Shown: positions 62,329 to 64,000 of the stretch, piece by piece
How positions within the stretch are numbered: position 1 is the stretch's first letter
Layout of the letters: every line of letters begins with the position of its first letter
Assembly (NCBI GenBank): GCA_002862125.1
Contig: PHSP01000003.1
Coordinates: forward strand, 1,364,001 to 1,428,000
Direction: 5' to 3'
Origin: Methylobacter sp. KS41
GTDB lineage: Bacteria; Pseudomonadota; Gammaproteobacteria; Methylococcales; Methylomonadaceae
Length of the DNA: 64,000 bases
Position numbers and translations under genes: made by a program
Notes under the pieces: generated by a model
The model's database searches: none
What the model was told of the DNA's origin: nothing
What the model saw: the letters and a program-made list of their open reading frames with translations, nothing else

Positions 62329-62946
62329 TCAAGGGTTTGTGATCTGACTGACTGTAAGTGATAAAGTGGATTTGGGAGACACTGTCTCCTGATTTGTCAA
62401 CGGCAACGGCTCATCGAAATCGCCGGCTATTCGGATTTTGCCTTGATATTCGCCGACGGTTCGTTTGGTAGCGGGTCGCTTCAGTGACAATATCAAGCTC
62501 ATTGGATGCGTGGGCGAGGCCACAAAGCCGTGGTGTTCGTAAAAGGATTTCGCCTCAATGGATAGCGCATGTACCAGCAAGCCGCGGATGCCGAGTATGT
62601 CGCTGGCACGCAGAGTGCGTATGACGGCATCTTGCAATAGGGCAACGCCGAGTCCGCGCCGTTGATAGGACTGATCGACGGCAAGGCGGCCTAGAACGGC
62701 AATCGGCAAGGGGTCGGGCAGGTTGCGGCGTAACGCCGCAGGGGCTTCATTCAAAGCCAGCGCGCCAGATGCCAAGCAATAGTAAGCAACCACCGCCTCC
62801 ACTTCGGCAACCACATAAGTGCGCGATGCGCCGCTGATCTGGTTAGCCCGCGCGTGCCGCTTCAGCCAGTCGTCCAGACTGGCGGCACCACTGCTAAAAT
62901 CGGCGAGCCGATGCTGCTCCGTCAGCAAAGCCGGTGCGGACAGCAT
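62329..62946 (-). CDS. GNAT acetyltransferase toxin (TacT-like) with an unusual C-terminal extension
   Basis: The 205-residue protein has a GNAT fold of the toxin type: DDWLKRHARANQISGASRTY, then ALGRLAVDQSYQRRGLGVALLQDAV (acetyl-CoA motif) and AKSFYEHHGFVASPTHPMSL. TacT-like enzymes acetylate aminoacyl-tRNA. The usual end is near residue 152. Here about 53 residues follow (KRTVGEYQGKIRIAGDFDEP), and the GKIRIAGDFDEPLP part looks like the C-terminus of a Phd/DUF2281-type antitoxin. The stop overlaps nothing. The start overlaps the antitoxin stop by one base. Confidence 0.85.
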   Translation of the reverse strand: MLSAPALLTEQHRLADFSSGAASLDDWLKRHARANQISGASRTYVVAEVEAVVAYYCLASGALALNEAPAALRRNLPDPLPIAVLGRLAVDQSYQRRGLGVALLQDAVIRTLRASDILGIRGLLVHALSIEAKSFYEHHGFVASPTHPMSLILSLKRPATKRTVGEYQGKIRIAGDFDEPLPLTNQETVSPKSTLSLTVSQITNP

Positions 62947-63233
62947 TAATCCATCCAGGGTTTAGGGGCGGCCATCAGGCGTTCAAAAGCTTCACCGCTG
63001 GGCGGTTGGTCGAGCACCTCAAGAAAGTAGTCGTAGGTTTTTTGGCCGACCCGCACTAGCGTTTGGTCAAGCAGGGATTCTTCAGCAGCGCGGCGGGCGG
63101 CATCAATCATGAATTCCGAGCGGGTTTTGCCTTGCGCTTTTGCCGCTTGGTCAATCAAGGCGCGAATCTCAGGGCGAACGCGCAAATTAACGGCCTGGGT
63201 TTGCTTATCGGTGATGGCGGTTTGAGTGGGCAT
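62946..63233 (-). CDS. DUF1778 antitoxin (TacA-like)
   Basis: A 95-residue ribbon-helix-helix antitoxin. The N-terminal LRVRPEIRALIDQAAKAQGKTRSEFMIDAA is the RHH DNA-binding region. The C-terminal half (TYDYFLEVLDQPPSGEAFER) binds the GNAT toxin. It precedes the toxin gene and overlaps it by one base (TAATG). The pair should be autorepressed. It is placed between hsdM and hsdS. Confidence 0.92.
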   Translation of the reverse strand: MPTQTAITDKQTQAVNLRVRPEIRALIDQAAKAQGKTRSEFMIDAARRAAEESLLDQTLVRVGQKTYDYFLEVLDQPPSGEAFERLMAAPKPWMD

Positions 63234-63336
63234 AATAAAGTCCTCTATAGCGAGTTTGACGTCCTTTATTCTAGTTTAAAAGATACACAATGTGTATCTA
63301 TTTTTACTTTAACGGCAATGCTTAGTTTGAACAGAT
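63234..63336 (-). promoter_or_regulatory. Promoter region of the TacAT-like module
   Basis: A short AT-rich gap between hsdM and the antitoxin gene. It contains a palindromic ATACACAATGTGTAT at 63283-63297 that could be the RHH operator. No precise promoter is assigned. Confidence 0.45.
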
Positions 63337-64000
63337 TCATAGCTGGGTTATGTCAATGCCCAAAATATCCGCAATCAAACCTTCTGCCTGCTGTTCCAGG
63401 GCGATGATGTCTCGTTCATGCTGCGCAGCGGCTTGTGCCGGTAGAAGTATTTGTTGAAGCTGATTTCATAACCTATTTTGGTGGAATCGGGATTGATCCA
63501 GGCTTCGTCCACATGCGGTTTGACTTCCGCCAGAAAATAGCGGTGGATGTTGTCTTTCAATGGCACCGATTCGCTGTCGCGCAAATCGGCGCTGGATTCG
63601 TAAGTGAGATATTCGCCTTTTTTACCAGCCGGGTAATAGCCGAAATCCGGCAGTTCCTGTTTCCGGCAATCCAGGTGATGCAGCAACTGATCGAGCTTGT
63701 CGCCGCTGAGTTTGAGTTTTTGAGCGATGACTTTTCCGGCGGTTTCGTCGTACCAGCTGACGGCGTTGAGGATGGCGTTTTTGTCGCTGGCTGTGAGTTT
63801 AATATTTTGCGCCTTCAGGGTTTGCTCGACAGATTCCTTGAAACGGTTGAAATAGCTGGACTCGTCCGAACCGACCGCCGCCATTAAGGTTTGGGCGGTG
63901 TACAGCAGGTTTTGTTGTTTCAGCCAGGTATCCAGACTGAGCAATTTGCCGCGATTTTTGGCGTTGAGGCTTAGTTCATTGTCTTCGCACCAGGCCAGGA
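63337..64000 (-). pseudogene. hsdM: Type I methyltransferase subunit HsdM, C-terminal part, frameshifted (partial at window edge)
   Basis: The frame enters from beyond the right edge and reads LAWCEDNELSLNAKNRGKLL, then ADLRDSESVPLKDNIHRYFL and IGYEISFNKYFYRHKPLRSM, the family's C-terminal region. It then shifts and stops at about 63375. Another frame continues ERDIIALEQQAEGLIADILG to TGA at 63337. So the last 30 residues are in a different register from the rest. The catalytic NPPF part lies outside the window. The methylase may still work if the tail is dispensable. Confidence 0.85.

Overview
The window reads as chromosomal accessory DNA of a gammaproteobacterium, and a Methylococcales-type methanotroph is my best guess. 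The guess rests on the overall style of the proteins: PEP-CTERM sorting, FmdB, DUF1326/DUF2182, an ArsS-type radical SAM enzyme, bacterioferritin/Bfd under a Fur box, and GC content in the mid-forties. No rRNA or diagnostic marker (for example pmoA) is present, so the taxonomy is inference.

Layout. (1) 1-7.3 kb is a patchwork of insertion sequences (an ISL3 fragment fused to a methyltransferase-like protein, an intact ISAs1, an IS1182-type element inside a cupin gene) and small housekeeping or orphan genes. (2) 8.1-11.2 kb carries a DapA-family aldolase, a 3' fragment of tRNA-Lys, a multiply frameshifted integrase and fossils of HU and IhfA genes. This looks like an island boundary. (3) 11.3-32.3 kb is the centrepiece, a complete type III-A CRISPR-Cas locus. 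The order is cas6, a Csm6/NE0113-type CARF gene, cas10, csm2, csm3, a vapBC toxin-antitoxin pair, csm4, csm5, csx16, a RAYT transposase, a CARF-adenosine deaminase (Cad1), Card1/Can2, a CRISPR array with 63 near-identical 37-bp repeats plus one degenerate end repeat, and then cas2-cas1-cas1-like-cas2. Cas10 keeps both the HD and GGDD motifs, so it should make cyclic oligoadenylates for the several CARF proteins nearby. REP palindromes lie throughout the operon, some translated inside cas10, csm4 and cad1.

(4) 32.3-39.7 kb holds arsS and a DUF3047 gene bracketed by inverted IS30 ends, IS30/IS701/IS630 remnants, the bfr-bfd iron storage pair, a retropepsin-like periplasmic protease and a PEP-CTERM protein. 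(5) 39.7-43.8 kb is one large SNF2-type ATPase. (6) 44.1-51.1 kb looks like a coherent regulated system. A sigma-54 enhancer-binding protein with a methanogen-output-like sensor domain is divergent from a carbonic-anhydrase/COS-hydrolase-like gene plus fmdB. A second operon (DUF938, a second carbonic-anhydrase-like gene, an SDR, DUF1326, DUF2182) follows. Each operon has its own sigma-54 promoter, and the two promoter regions share a duplicated upstream block.

(7) 51.2-55.1 kb has an L,D-transpeptidase, a small secreted cupin and an intact IS1634 element, a solo end of which also lies near 1.8 kb. (8) 55.2-64 kb is a type I restriction-modification locus read leftward (hsdM, TA-like genes, a second RAYT, hsdS, an AlbA_2/Schlafen-like gene, hsdR). 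hsdM and the AlbA_2 gene are frameshifted near their 3' ends. Taken together, the window is a defence and mobile-element neighbourhood with two independent defence systems, each invaded by toxin-antitoxin modules and RAYT/REP elements.
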